Numbered from the stretch's first letter, positions 27,640 to 37,423 are shown. The stretch: 64,000 nt of DNA from RHKX01 sp046330415 (GCA_046330415.1 JAXLSW010000009.1:124001-188000); one strand, 5' to 3'. Notes: generated from the letters alone by a model not told the origin. Translations and numbers: made by a program.

Positions 27640-27680
27640 TGTCACCGCAAAGCGGGGAATAGCTCCGTTTCCCGGTGACA
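27640..27680. repeat. Hairpin 2 of the intergenic repeat block
   Basis: TGTCACCG (27640-27647) and CGGTGACA (27673-27680) are perfect 8-bp arms. They enclose a second, weaker GGGAA/TTCCC stem. No coding sequence overlaps it convincingly. Confidence 0.5.
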
Positions 27681-27708
27681 GGTCCAGGGCCCATCCGCCA
27701 CGGCTGGC

Positions 27709-27792
27709 GCCGGGGCGATGGGCAGCGAGGGAGCATGGGAGATCCCGGTGAGGCCGGCCGTGGCGGTGAGCTCCCGGCCTCCCTTCGCTGCC
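27709..27792. repeat. Direct repeat copy B (about 84 bp)
   Basis: Second copy of the unit at 27494-27578. The 12-bp core CGATGGGCAGCG occurs a third time at 27893-27904. A 21-bp near-copy of the central part lies at 28050-28070, so degenerate further copies exist. Confidence 0.75.
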
Positions 27793-27802
27793 AGGCGTGC
27801 CG

Positions 27803-27849
27803 ACGCGGGGCGCCGAAACCGCGTACAGCGTGGTCGAGGCGCCCCGCGT
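27803..27849. repeat. Hairpin 3 of the intergenic repeat block
   Basis: ACGCGGGGCGCC (27803-27814) and GGCGCCCCGCGT (27838-27849) form a perfect 12-bp stem with a 23-nt loop. The loop contains ACCGCGTACAGCGTGGT, which echoes the inner palindrome of hairpin 1. The stem also repeats the GCGGGGCG/CGCCCC theme of hairpin 1. From here to 28197 I see no gene. Confidence 0.6.
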
Positions 27850-28197
27850 TCGCAGCCGGAGCGCTCCACCATCGACGCTCTCCGATGGGCAGCGCACCGA
27901 TTCGCAATCGCACGTCTGTGGGACCTGCGAATGCGAGTTGGACGCGGCTGCCGGGCCTCCCAACGTGCCGGACACCCTCGCAGCGCACCTGCGACGCGTA
28001 TTGCCCTGCCATGGGTGGGTCGATCCGCAGCGCAGGAGCCTTGCGAGCCGAGATCCGGGTGAGGCCGGCCCTCTCGAAAGCGGTTTCGCGAGCCCTGCAG
28101 AACTGGCAATCCTTGGCCCGATCCTCGCTTGTGATTGAATCGGCGCCGAAAGCTTCACACTCGCGCATCACGCGCCAGTGACCGGCCCAGCGCACCC

Positions 28198-30168
28198 TTG
28201 AGCAGCCCGCAACACCCACTCGACCCGCTCAGCACCGACGAGGTCCTGCGCACCCGCGAGCTGATCGTCGCCGACGAGCGCTTCGCGCGGTTCGAGGGCG
28301 GCTGCCGCTACATCACCGTCGACCTGCGGATCCCCGCGAAGGATCAACTGCGGGCGCGGATCGATGCGATCGAGACGGGCGGCGAGCTGCCGTCGATCCC
28401 CCGCGAGGCCGACGTCTGCCTGCTCGACCGGGTCGACGGCTCCACCCACGAGCTCGTCGTCGACCTCGACGGCGACGCCGTCTCGGCGTGGGAGCGGATC
28501 GAGGGCGTGCAGCCGCTCGCGACGGTCGAGGAGCTCTCCGAGGCCGAGGATCTCGTCCAGAACGACCCCGACTTCCGGGCGGCGCTCGCCAAGCGCGGGA
28601 TCACCGACTTCGAGGGCATCCAGATCGACGCCTGGCCCGCCGGCAACTTCGGCGACCCGACCGAGACCGGCCGCCTCGCCCGCTGCGTCGCCTTCGTCAA
28701 GCCGAAGCCGCTCGACAGCGAGTGGGCCCACCCCGTCGACGGGCTGATCGCGCTCGTCGACCTCACCCACCTGAAGATGCTGCGGATCGACGACCACGGA
28801 GTGGTCCCGGTCCCCGAGGAGTCGGGGAACTTCGACGTCGAGGCCGCCGAGCACTGGATGGGCGGGCTGCGCACCGACATCAAGCCGATCGAGATCAAGC
28901 AGCCCGAGGGCCCGAGCTTCGAGGTGGACGGCAACGTCGTCCGCTGGCAGAACTGGGAGCTGCACGTCGGCTTCACCCCCCGGGAGGGGCTCGTGCTCAG
29001 CGAGGTCGCCTACCGCGACGGTGGCGAGCGGCGCTCGATCCTGCACCGCGCGTCGATCTCGGAGATGGTCGTCCCCTACGGCGACCCGAACCCGACCCAC
29101 TACTTCAAGAACGCATTCGACGCGGGCGAGAACGGGCTGGGGATCGCCGCCTCCTCGCTGACGCTCGGCTGCGACTGCCTCGGCGAGATCCACTACTTCG
29201 ACGCGACCGTCAACAACGGCGCCGGCGATCCGGTCGAGATCCCGAACGCGATCTGCATGCACGAGGAGGACTTCGGCGTACTCTGGCGCCACATCGAGTG
29301 GCGCACCGGCGAGGGCGAGATCCGTCGGTCGCGGCGGCTCGTGATCTCCTTCTTCGCCGCCGTGGGCAACTACGACTACGGGTTCTTCTGGTACCTGCAG
29401 CAGGACGGGACGATCGAGTTCGAGGCGAAGCTGACGGGCGTCCTCTCGACCGGGGGCATCCCGCCGGGCGAGGAGCCCGGCCACGGCGTGCTCGTCGCCC
29501 CCGGCCTCAACGCGATGGTCCACCAGCACTACTTCAACGCGCGCCTCGACTTCGACCTCGACGGGGTCGACAACTCGGTGGTCGAGGTCGAGTCCCAGTC
29601 GATGCCCCCGGGCCCCGCCAACCCCTGGAACAACGCGATCGAGTTCACCCGCCGGACCCTGGAGACCGAGCTCGAGGGAAGGCGCCGGCTGAACGCCCCC
29701 TCAGCCCGCTGGTGGGAGGTCGTCAACCCGAACCGGACCGGCCGCCTCGGCCACCCGGTCGGCTTCCGGCTCGTCGCCGGTGAGAACGCCGTCCCATACG
29801 CCCACCCCGACGCGGCGATCATGAAGCGGGCCGCGTTCATCTCCGAGCATCTCTGGGTGACGCCATACGAACCGGCCGAGCGCTACGCCGCCGGCGACTA
29901 CCCGAGCCAGCACCCCGGCGGGGGTGGCCTGCCCGAATGGACCGACCAGGACCGCGGCATCGAGGACACGGACGTGGTGCTCTGGTACACGTTCGGCCAC
30001 CACCACATCCCTCGCGCCGAGGACTGGCCGATCATGCCCGTCGCGCGGATGGGATTCATGCTCAAGCCGACGAACTTCTTCGCCCGCAACCCCTCGCTCG
30101 ACGTCCCCCCGTCGCAGCCGCACGACCCGTCCTGTCACAGCAACAAGTCCGGCTGCGATCACTGCTGA
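28198..30168 (+). CDS. Copper-containing primary-amine oxidase (topaquinone enzyme)
   Basis: About 656 residues. The topaquinone precursor is Tyr392 in VGNYDYGFF, the catalytic base Asp308 in YFKNAFDAGENGLG, and the copper ligands are His442 and His444 (HQHYFN) and a His at about 601-603 (GHHHIPRAEDWPIMP). These are the complete active-site set of bacterial tyramine/phenylethylamine oxidases. The tail is Cys/His-rich (CHSNKSGCDHC). I chose TTG 28198 because the family usually begins with HPLDPLS; an upstream TTG at 28135 is also open, and neither has a clear binding site. It oxidises primary amines to aldehydes with release of ammonia and peroxide; the following SDR and glycosidases are on the same strand. 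Confidence 0.93.
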   Translation: MSSPQHPLDPLSTDEVLRTRELIVADERFARFEGGCRYITVDLRIPAKDQLRARIDAIETGGELPSIPREADVCLLDRVDGSTHELVVDLDGDAVSAWERIEGVQPLATVEELSEAEDLVQNDPDFRAALAKRGITDFEGIQIDAWPAGNFGDPTETGRLARCVAFVKPKPLDSEWAHPVDGLIALVDLTHLKMLRIDDHGVVPVPEESGNFDVEAAEHWMGGLRTDIKPIEIKQPEGPSFEVDGNVVRWQNWELHVGFTPREGLVLSEVAYRDGGERRSILHRASISEMVVPYGDPNPTHYFKNAFDAGENGLGIAASSLTLGCDCLGEIHYFDATVNNGAGDPVEIPNAICMHEEDFGVLWRHIEWRTGEGEIRRSRRLVISFFAAVGNYDYGFFWYLQQDGTIEFEAKLTGVLSTGGIPPGEEPGHGVLVAPGLNAMVHQHYFNARLDFDLDGVDNSVVEVESQSMPPGPANPWNNAIEFTRRTLETELEGRRRLNAPSARWWEVVNPNRTGRLGHPVGFRLVAGENAVPYAHPDAAIMKRAAFISEHLWVTPYEPAERYAAGDYPSQHPGGGGLPEWTDQDRGIEDTDVVLWYTFGHHHIPRAEDWPIMPVARMGFMLKPTNFFARNPSLDVPPSQPHDPSCHSNKSGCDHC

Positions 30169-30190
30169 GCCGGCACCGAAGGAGACGCCG

Positions 30191-30898
30191 ATGACCTCAC
30201 TCGAAGGACGCACCGCCCTCGTCACCGGCGCCAGCCGCGGGCTCGGCGCGGCGATCGCCCATGACCTCGACGCGCTCGGCGTCAACCTCGCGCTCGCCTC
30301 GCGAAGCGGTGACGACCTCGGCATCGAGGGCGCCCTCGCGCAGTCCTGCGACGTCCGCGACGCCGCCGCCCTCGAGGCGATCACGGCCGCCGCGGTCGAG
30401 CGCTTCGGCGGCCTCGACATCGTCGTCGCCAACGCCGGAGTCGGCGGCTACGGAGACTTCATCGACGGCGACGCGGCCTTCGACGAGGAGATCATCGACG
30501 TCAACGTCAAGGGCCTCCTGAACACGGTGCGGGCGACGCTCCCGGCACTTCGCAAGAGCGACGCGGCCGACCTGCTCAACGTCTCCTCGATCGCCGGCCA
30601 ACGCGCTCCCGAGGGCGAGGCCGTCTACGCCGCCGCCAAGCACGCGCAGGTCGGCTTCATGCGCTCACTCGACCACGAGCTCTGGAAGCTCGGCGTCCGC
30701 TGCTCGATCGTCTGTCCGGGGGGCATCGCGACGGACTTCGCGATGGGGACCGGGCGGACTCCCGACGACCCCGACCTCGAGAACTTCATGTCCGCCGAGG
30801 AGGTCGCCGAGGCCGTCGTCTACGCGCTGCAGCGACCGCGGACCCAGCGGGTGCTGGAGATGAACGTGCTGCCCATGGCCGAAGACTCGATGGGCTGA
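30191..30898 (+). CDS. Short-chain dehydrogenase/reductase
   Basis: A 235-residue classical SDR. It has the cofactor motif TGASRGLG, the NAG motif VANAGVGG, catalytic Ser in LNVSSIAG and the YAAAK motif (VYAAAKHAQVGF). ATG 30191 follows GGAGACG and lies 22 bp after the amine oxidase stop, suggesting an operon. The C-terminal VLEMNVLPMAE resembles sorbitol/serine-type SDRs. The substrate is unknown; reduction or oxidation of the amine-derived aldehyde or of a sugar are both possible. Confidence 0.88.
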   Translation: MTSLEGRTALVTGASRGLGAAIAHDLDALGVNLALASRSGDDLGIEGALAQSCDVRDAAALEAITAAAVERFGGLDIVVANAGVGGYGDFIDGDAAFDEEIIDVNVKGLLNTVRATLPALRKSDAADLLNVSSIAGQRAPEGEAVYAAAKHAQVGFMRSLDHELWKLGVRCSIVCPGGIATDFAMGTGRTPDDPDLENFMSAEEVAEAVVYALQRPRTQRVLEMNVLPMAEDSMG

Positions 30899-30909
30899 GG
30901 GAGCGTCCG

Positions 30910-32244
30910 ATGAGCACCAAGGTCACGATGATCGGCGGCGGCTCGAGCAGCTTCGTGCCGCCGCTTCTGCGCCGCTTCATCCGCTCCGAGGAGCTCGGCG
31001 ACGCGCACGTCGAGCTGATGGACGTCGACGAGGCGCGGCTCGACACGATGGTCAAGCTCGCCGGCAAGCTGATCGAGGCCGAGGGAAGCCCGCTGAAGGT
31101 GACGGGCACGCTCGACCAGCGCGAGGCGCTGCGGGGTACCGACTTCGTGATCGCGGCGATCTCCGTCGGGGGCATGGACGCCTGGGCGGAGGACATCGAG
31201 ATCCCGGCCCGCTACGGGATCTTCATGAACGTCTGCGATTCGGTCGGTCCCGGCGGCATCTTCCGCACCCTGCGCAACGCACCGATCCTGGAGAGCGTCG
31301 CCCGCGACGTGGCCGAGGTCGCTCCCGGCGCGCGGATCTTCAACTACACGAACCCGGCCCCGGTCGAGGCGCTGGCGATGCTCACGGTCCCCGGCGCTGA
31401 GGTGATCTCGCTCTGCTCCTGCACGCAGCATCCAGCCAGCGTGGAATGGCTGGCGCGGCAGGCGGGAGTCGAGCCGGAGCTGGTCGAGATGCCCCCGCTC
31501 GTCGGCGGCATCAACCACTGCGCCGGCGTCACCGAGCTGCGCCTGCGCGACGGGCGTGACGGCCTCGCCCTGGCCCGCGACAACGCGACCGAGCCGGTCG
31601 TCAAGTTCGCCCTCGAGACCTACGGCGTGCTGCCCTACTGCTGGCCGCACTGGACCGAGTTCTACCCGCAGATGCAGCGCCTCAAGGAGCCATACGAGGG
31701 TCGCGCCCAGGGGATGCCGATGCGCTACGGGATCACGATCCACGACATGGACAAGGAGCGCGCCCGGGTCAGCGAGGTCGCCGACCTCGTCGCCGAGTGG
31801 ACCGCTCCCGGCGCTGGTCCCGTCACCCTCGACGACCTTCCTCCGGGAGCCGAGGAGGAGGGGATCGAGGTGATCGAGATCATGGAGGCGATCCTCGCGA
31901 ACCGCAGCGAGGTCCACGTCGTCAACGCCCGCAACGACGGTGCGATCAGCAACCTCCCCGACGACGCGGTCGTCGAGGTGCTCGCCGAGGTCAACGGCCA
32001 CGGTGTCTCCCCGCTTCGGCACGGCCCGCTCCAGGAGACCTACGCCGCCCACCTGCGCCGCTACGTCGACGTCCAGAAGCAGATGGTCCGCGCGGCGCTG
32101 AGCGGCTCGCGGGAGGAGCTGCTCGGGGCGTTCACGCTCGACCCGATGACCCAGGCCTACTGCGACCTCGACCAGACTGTCGCGATGATGGACGAGATGC
32201 TCGCGGCAAACGCTCACCTGCTCCCCCGCTTCACCGCCGTCTGA
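30910..32244 (+). CDS. Glycoside hydrolase family 4 (NAD- and metal-dependent) glycosidase
   Basis: A 444-residue GH4 enzyme. The N-terminal Rossmann motif reads MIGGGSSSFVPPLL. It has the FNYTNPAPV segment, the metal-binding Cys region (SLCSCTQHP) and the GGINHCAG motif with the metal-site His. The family works by transient oxidation at C3 and cleaves alpha- or beta-glycosides, often of galactose, glucuronate or 6-phosphorylated sugars. ATG 30910 follows TGAGGGAG, 12 bp after the SDR stop. It is probably cytoplasmic and co-transcribed with the SDR and GH38 genes. Specificity is not assigned. Confidence 0.88.
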   Translation: MSTKVTMIGGGSSSFVPPLLRRFIRSEELGDAHVELMDVDEARLDTMVKLAGKLIEAEGSPLKVTGTLDQREALRGTDFVIAAISVGGMDAWAEDIEIPARYGIFMNVCDSVGPGGIFRTLRNAPILESVARDVAEVAPGARIFNYTNPAPVEALAMLTVPGAEVISLCSCTQHPASVEWLARQAGVEPELVEMPPLVGGINHCAGVTELRLRDGRDGLALARDNATEPVVKFALETYGVLPYCWPHWTEFYPQMQRLKEPYEGRAQGMPMRYGITIHDMDKERARVSEVADLVAEWTAPGAGPVTLDDLPPGAEEEGIEVIEIMEAILANRSEVHVVNARNDGAISNLPDDAVVEVLAEVNGHGVSPLRHGPLQETYAAHLRRYVDVQKQMVRAALSGSREELLGAFTLDPMTQAYCDLDQTVAMMDEMLAANAHLLPRFTAV

Positions 32245-32257
32245 TCGGAGGCGGCGG

Positions 32258-35200
32258 GTGCCTCGCCACCTCGAGCAGACCCGGCGCCGGATCTGGCAGA
32301 CGGCGAGCCGCCTGCGCTCGCTCGCGCATTCCGAGACGCTCGCGCCCGCCGATCTGCTCGTCAGCGAGCGGACCGGGCGCGAGGGCTGGGCGGCTCGCGA
32401 GGACCTCGAGCTGCGGCCGGCGGCGCTCGGTGATGAGTTCGGCCCGCAGTGGGCCACCTTCTGGTTCCGGATCGGCGCGACGGTGCCGGAGGACTGGAGC
32501 GGCGGCGCCGTCGAGCTGATCTGGGACAGCGGCTGCGAGGCGACGCTGTGGCGCGAGGGACGCGTCGTCCAGGGCCTCTACTCCGGATGGCGGGCGCTGC
32601 GGACGAGCGCCGTCGTCCTCGACGAGGCCCGCGGCGGGGAGGAGCTCGAGCTCTGGGTCGAGATGGCGTGCAACTCCTGGGCCGGAGACGACCCCGATCC
32701 CGAGCCGGGAGTCGATCCGGCGATCGCCGCGCGGTGGCGCCTCGGCCGCAACTGGACCGAGCCACTCGCGGCGTCCGCGCCCCGGCACATCCCCGAGCCG
32801 GCGCGGCTGACCGCCTGCGCGATCGGTCTCACCGACCCCCTCGCCCGCCGGATCGCCGCCGACTTCGGGCAGCTGCGGCTGCTCGAGGAGGAGCGCGAGG
32901 CCGGGCTCGATCGCGACTGGGCGGACGAGCTGGTCGGCGGGCTCGACTGCTTCTGCGACGCGTGGGACGCCGCCGACCGCTCCACCTGGGAGCCCGCGGG
33001 GGCGATCCTCACCGAGCTGCTCGCACGCCGCGGCGCGAGCCCGCGCCATCGCGTCCACGCGGTCGGCCACGCCCACATCGACACCGCGTGGGTCTGGCCG
33101 GTCGCCGAGACGCGCCGGAAGATCGTCCGCTCGACCGCCAACCAGCTCGAGCTCATGGACCGCTACCCGGAGCACCGCTTCGCCGCCTCGTCCGCCCAGC
33201 ACTACGCCTGGCTCGAGGAGGACGACCCGGCACTGTTCGAGCGCATGCGGGAGCGCATCGCCGAGGGGCGTTGGGAGGTGGTCGGCGGCTCCTGGGTCGA
33301 GCCCGACTGCAACCTCCCGAGCGGCGAGGCGCTGATCCGACAGCTCGCGTTCGGGCTGCGCTTCCTCGAGGAGCGGTTCGGGAACCGGCCCGCCGTGTAC
33401 TGGAGCCCCGACACCTTCGGGCACAACGGGCAGATGCCGCAGATCCTCAGCTCCTGCGGGATGACCGGCTTCGTCACCCAGAAGCTCGCCTGGAACCAGT
33501 TCACCCACCCACCCCACAACACGTTCCGCTGGCGCGGCATCGACGGCAGCGAGGTGCTCGCGCACCTGCCGCCGGTCGGGACCTACAACGCCGAGCTCAC
33601 CCCGGCGGAGCTGCGCGCCTCGGTCGAGGAGTTTCGCGACGGCGACCGCTCGCCGCGCAGCCTGCTGCTCTTTGGGCACGGTGACGGCGGCGGGGGGCCG
33701 ACCACGGAGATCCTCGACCGCGCGGTCCGCTGCGCCGACCTCCGCGGCCTGCCGTCGGTCGAGCTCTCGTCGGCCACGGCGTTCTTCTCCGAGGTCGAAT
33801 CCGACGCCGAGTCCGGCGAGCTCGGCGTCGTCAGCGGCCAGCTCTACTTCGAGTACCACCGCGGCACATACACGAGCCAGGCCCGCACCAAGCGCGGCAA
33901 CCTCGCCGCCGAGCGCGCGCTTCATGACGCCGAGGCCGCGGCGACGATGGCGTGGCTGGCCGCGGGCGCTCCCTACCCGGAGGAGGAGCTGGCGGACATC
34001 TGGCCGACCCTGCTGCGCAACCAGTTCCACGACATCCTCCCCGGCACCTCGCTTCGCGAGGTGCATGAGCAGACCGAGGCCGAGCTGGCCGAGGTGGTCG
34101 CCACGGCGGAGCGGCTTCGCGACGCCGCCGTCGACTCCCTCGCCGGGGATAGGACCCCCACCGCGGAGGGCGATCCGTCGGTCCCGCTGAACCTGCTCGG
34201 TCACGGTCGCCGCGAGGTGCTCGAGGGATCCGATGGCCCAGCCCTGGCGGAGGCGCCGCCGTTCGGCTTCGGGCGGCTCGCCGATCCCGCCGAGGCCGAC
34301 GTCGAGGAGGTGCATTTCGCGGCCGACGGCGACGAGCTCCTGCTCGGCAACGGTCTCGTCGAGGCGCGGCTCGGCGCGGGCGGCGACCTCCTCTCGCTAC
34401 GGGAGGCCGGAGGTGACCGAGAGCTGCTCGGCGCAGCGGCGGGCTTTCAGCTGCTCGAGGACCGCCCCACCGCCTTCGATGCCTGGGAGCTCGAGCCCTA
34501 CGCGGAGCGCAGCGCCGTGTCCGTCGCTCCCGCCTTGGGATGGGAGCTCGCCGACGGCGGCCCGCTGCGCAAGGAGCTCATCTTCCGCCGCGAGCTCAGC
34601 TCCTCGAGCTCCCTCGTCCAGCGTGTCCGACTCGACGCGGGATCGCGGCGGCTCGAGATCCGCTGCGAGGTCGATTGGCACGAGCGCAACCGCCTCCTGC
34701 ACTTCTCGCTGCCGCTGGTCGTCCGCTCCGAGCGCGCCACCTACGGCGCGCAGTTCGGGGTGCACGAGCTGACGACCCACCGCAACACCGACGCCGACCT
34801 GGCCCACTTCGAGGCGCCGGCGCTCGGCTTCACCGACCTCTCCGAGCCCGGGCTCGGCGCGGCGCTCCTGAGCAGCACGAGCTACGGCTACTCAGCCCAC
34901 GACGGCACGCTCACCCTGAGCCTGCTGCGCGCTCCGACCGACCCCGACCCCGAGGCCGACCAAGGAGAGCACGAGCTCGCCTTCGCCATCCGTCCTCACG
35001 AAGGCGACTGGCGCCGCGCCGGGATCGCCCGTGAGGCGCTCGCCTTCGCGAACCCGATGCGGCTGGTGGCGGGCGCTGTGCCAAGCGAACCGCTCGCCAC
35101 CATCGACTCCCCCGACCTCGTCATCGACACGATCAAGCGCAGCGAGGACGGCGAGGACCTGATCGTGCGGCTGCACGAGGCGCACGGATCGCGGGGAACC

Positions 35201-35350
35201 GCCCGGCTGCGCACCTCCACCCCGTTCGTCGAGGCGCTTCGCACCAACGCGCTCGAGGAGGGCGGCGAGCCGCTGCCGCTCGGGGGCGACGACACCGTCG
35301 AGCTCTCCTACCGCCCGTTCGAGATCCTCACCCTGCGCCTACGGCCCTGA
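32258..35350 (+). CDS. Glycoside hydrolase family 38 alpha-mannosidase
   Basis: A 1030-residue enzyme. The catalytic-domain zinc and substrate motifs are VGHAHIDTAWVWP (Asp near 274) and YWSPDTFGHNGQMPQI with the nucleophile Asp385. LLFGHGDGGGGPT and the central helical domain with NQFHDILPGTS follow, then a long C-terminal beta-sandwich. There is no signal peptide, so it is cytoplasmic. GTG 32258 lies behind GGAGGCGG, 13 bp after the GH4 gene. It likely trims alpha-mannosides or glycerol-mannosides taken up by the cell. Length and motif order are typical of the bacterial long form. Confidence 0.95.
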   Translation: MPRHLEQTRRRIWQTASRLRSLAHSETLAPADLLVSERTGREGWAAREDLELRPAALGDEFGPQWATFWFRIGATVPEDWSGGAVELIWDSGCEATLWREGRVVQGLYSGWRALRTSAVVLDEARGGEELELWVEMACNSWAGDDPDPEPGVDPAIAARWRLGRNWTEPLAASAPRHIPEPARLTACAIGLTDPLARRIAADFGQLRLLEEEREAGLDRDWADELVGGLDCFCDAWDAADRSTWEPAGAILTELLARRGASPRHRVHAVGHAHIDTAWVWPVAETRRKIVRSTANQLELMDRYPEHRFAASSAQHYAWLEEDDPALFERMRERIAEGRWEVVGGSWVEPDCNLPSGEALIRQLAFGLRFLEERFGNRPAVYWSPDTFGHNGQMPQILSSCGMTGFVTQKLAWNQFTHPPHNTFRWRGIDGSEVLAHLPPVGTYNAELTPAELRASVEEFRDGDRSPRSLLLFGHGDGGGGPTTEILDRAVRCADLRGLPSVELSSATAFFSEVESDAESGELGVVSGQLYFEYHRGTYTSQARTKRGNLAAERALHDAEAAATMAWLAAGAPYPEEELADIWPTLLRNQFHDILPGTSLREVHEQTEAELAEVVATAERLRDAAVDSLAGDRTPTAEGDPSVPLNLLGHGRREVLEGSDGPALAEAPPFGFGRLADPAEADVEEVHFAADGDELLLGNGLVEARLGAGGDLLSLREAGGDRELLGAAAGFQLLEDRPTAFDAWELEPYAERSAVSVAPALGWELADGGPLRKELIFRRELSSSSSLVQRVRLDAGSRRLEIRCEVDWHERNRLLHFSLPLVVRSERATYGAQFGVHELTTHRNTDADLAHFEAPALGFTDLSEPGLGAALLSSTSYGYSAHDGTLTLSLLRAPTDPDPEADQGEHELAFAIRPHEGDWRRAGIAREALAFANPMRLVAGAVPSEPLATIDSPDLVIDTIKRSEDGEDLIVRLHEAHGSRGTARLRTSTPFVEALRTNALEEGGEPLPLGGDDTVELSYRPFEILTLRLRP

Positions 35351-35392
35351 GGAACGGGCGCAGAGCCCGCGCCTCGCCGCTTCCAGCCGCTC

Positions 35393-37423
35393 CTACCCGC
35401 GCTTCAGCTTCGCGGTGAGCAGCTTGGAGTAGACCTGGCCGGCGTCGTTGGTGAGCGAGGCGTTGATCTTCGCCTCGACCTTGCGGCCGTTCTTCAGCGC
35501 CTTCTTGATGCGGCGGTTGCCGTCCTTGTTCTTGGCCTTGAGAACGATGGTCACGCGCTGGCCGGAGGTGATGGTGTCGGCCTGCATCTGCACCGCGTTG
35601 CCCTTGTTGACGAAGATCTTGCCGCCCGTGTGGACGCGGACCTGCTCACCGGCGCCCGCCACCACCTCGAGCTTGATCGTGCCACCCTTCTGGACCTGCG
35701 GGCTGGACATCTCCAGAAACGGGTCGATCACGGCCGACGAGGCGACCTGCGCCGTTGCCGCGGAGCGCTCCGGTCCGCCCTCCGTGTAGCCGTTCTCGGC
35801 GCTGACGTCGACGCGGATCGTGCTGCCGGCGTCGGCGTCGGTGAGCGCGTAGGTGGCGGCGTCGGTTCCCACCGGCGTGCAGTTGGAGCCGCCCGCGTCG
35901 CAGCGCAGCCACTGGTAGTGGAAGGAGGTGGGGTTGCCGCTCCAGGTGCCCTGGGAGGCGCTGAGCGTCTGGCCGGACTTCGCCTGGCCGGAGATCGCCG
36001 GCGGCGCCGTGTTGGCGATCGCCTGCACCTCGACCGCCCCCATGTCGGACTGGTTGCCGGGCCCGGCGGCGACCTTGGTCAGGTCGACCGGGCGCAGGAG
36101 CCCACGCTGGTCCTCGGTGAGAGAGGTGTTCGCCGCGTCGAGCGCCGGGCTCGACGGCCCCGGGAGCAGCGTCTCGGTCGGCCCGCCGTTGTCGGCGAGC
36201 GGCCCCAGCGCCGGATCGACACCGGTCTTCATCGAGCCCGGCGTCGTGACGTTGATCGTCGCTGTGCCCGGATTCTCGATCAGGTCGAACTCGGTGTTGA
36301 TCGTCGTCGCCCCAGTGCTCACGTCGGCGGCCGCGTTGTCGGCGACGATCGAGTTCTTCAGGGTCACCGGGTCCGTGTTCGCGGTCAGCCCGGCACCCTG
36401 GTTGGAGGCGATCGTGACGCCGTCGAGCGTCATGCCGGCGTTGCGGCTGTTGGTAAGGCCGCCCGTCGAACCCGTCGTCTGGTTCCCCGCGATGGTCGTG
36501 TTCTCGATCGTCGTCGGCCCGTCCGGGCCGTACAGATAAATGCCACCACCGTTGCCCGCGGAGTTGTCGGAGACGGTCGAGTTGTCGATCTCGAACGCGC
36601 CGCCGCTGTCGGTGTCGTAGAGGTAGATGCCGCCGCCGAGGTCACCGGCGTCGTTGCCGCTGATAGTCGTGTCCTCGATCAGGGTGTCGCCGTCGGGGTC
36701 GTAGAGGTAGATGCCACCGCCGTCGTCGGTTGCGGTGTTGTTCTTGATCACCGAGTCAGAGATGTGAATCCTCTGGCCACCGACCGTCGTGTCCTCGTTG
36801 TAGATGCCGCCGCCGTCGATACCGGCGGTGTTGCCGCTGATCTCGGTGCCCTCGATCGTCAGCGAGGAGTTGAAGCCATCGCTCCAGACGGCGCCGCCCT
36901 TCGAGCTGGCTGCGTTGCCGGTGAGCACCGAGTCGCGGATCGTCAGGTGCTGATCCTCGTTCATCACGGCACCGCCCTCCAACGCGTTTCCGCCGGTCAG
37001 CGTCAGCCCGGAGATGAGCAGTGGCACGCCGGCGGGGTACGAGTTCGTGAAGACGATCCGGCTCGCGTTGTTCCCGCTGATCGTGAGCTGATCGGCGCCC
37101 GGGCCCTGGATCTCGAGACCGCCACCGTCGTGAACGTAGAGCTGGCCGCTGGTGAGCGTGATCGTGCCGGTGACGCTCGAGGCGAAGGTGATCGTGTCGT
37201 CGGCGGACGAGGCGTTCGCCTGGTCGACCGCGTCGCGGAGGCTCCCGGTGCCGGAGTCGGCGTTGCTGGTGACCTCGAACGTGGCGGCCGTCGCACCGTC
37301 GGCGAAGAGGACGGTGGAACCAAGAGCCACCACCGCGCCGGCGGCCGCGCGCGCCGGGCGAGACGCACCGAGTTCCTTCTCGCGCAGGCGCCGGTGCCGT
37401 CTCTGAATTCCCCGTTCGCTCAT
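35393..37423 (-). CDS. Secreted right-handed beta-helix protein with Ig-like and C-terminal basic module
   Basis: A 676-residue exported protein. ATG 37423 follows AAGGGATGGAG. A basic N-terminus (QRRHRRLREKEL) precedes a hydrophobic stretch and an ATAA cleavage site. VTSNADSGTGSLRDAVDQAN is the CSLREAI-type start of bacterial parallel beta-helix proteins. GGGIYLYD-type turns then recur many times, and a choice-of-anchor-Q end (ENGGPTETLLPGPSSPALDA style) follows. An Ig-like domain (SGQTLSASQGTWSGNPTSFHYQWLR) and a C-terminal basic module ending KLLTAKLKRG complete it. The module resembles the end of the FG-GAP protein at 59244. Function is probably surface binding or adhesion. Confidence 0.88.
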   Translation of the reverse strand: MSERGIQRRHRRLREKELGASRPARAAAGAVVALGSTVLFADGATAATFEVTSNADSGTGSLRDAVDQANASSADDTITFASSVTGTITLTSGQLYVHDGGGLEIQGPGADQLTISGNNASRIVFTNSYPAGVPLLISGLTLTGGNALEGGAVMNEDQHLTIRDSVLTGNAASSKGGAVWSDGFNSSLTIEGTEISGNTAGIDGGGIYNEDTTVGGQRIHISDSVIKNNTATDDGGGIYLYDPDGDTLIEDTTISGNDAGDLGGGIYLYDTDSGGAFEIDNSTVSDNSAGNGGGIYLYGPDGPTTIENTTIAGNQTTGSTGGLTNSRNAGMTLDGVTIASNQGAGLTANTDPVTLKNSIVADNAAADVSTGATTINTEFDLIENPGTATINVTTPGSMKTGVDPALGPLADNGGPTETLLPGPSSPALDAANTSLTEDQRGLLRPVDLTKVAAGPGNQSDMGAVEVQAIANTAPPAISGQAKSGQTLSASQGTWSGNPTSFHYQWLRCDAGGSNCTPVGTDAATYALTDADAGSTIRVDVSAENGYTEGGPERSAATAQVASSAVIDPFLEMSSPQVQKGGTIKLEVVAGAGEQVRVHTGGKIFVNKGNAVQMQADTITSGQRVTIVLKAKNKDGNRRIKKALKNGRKVEAKINASLTNDAGQVYSKLLTAKLKRG

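Noticed and set aside
27494..27792. CRISPR-like array in the repeat block
   Set aside because: There are only two full copies of an 84/85-bp unit, spaced 215 bp, with internal substitutions and no regular spacers or cas genes.
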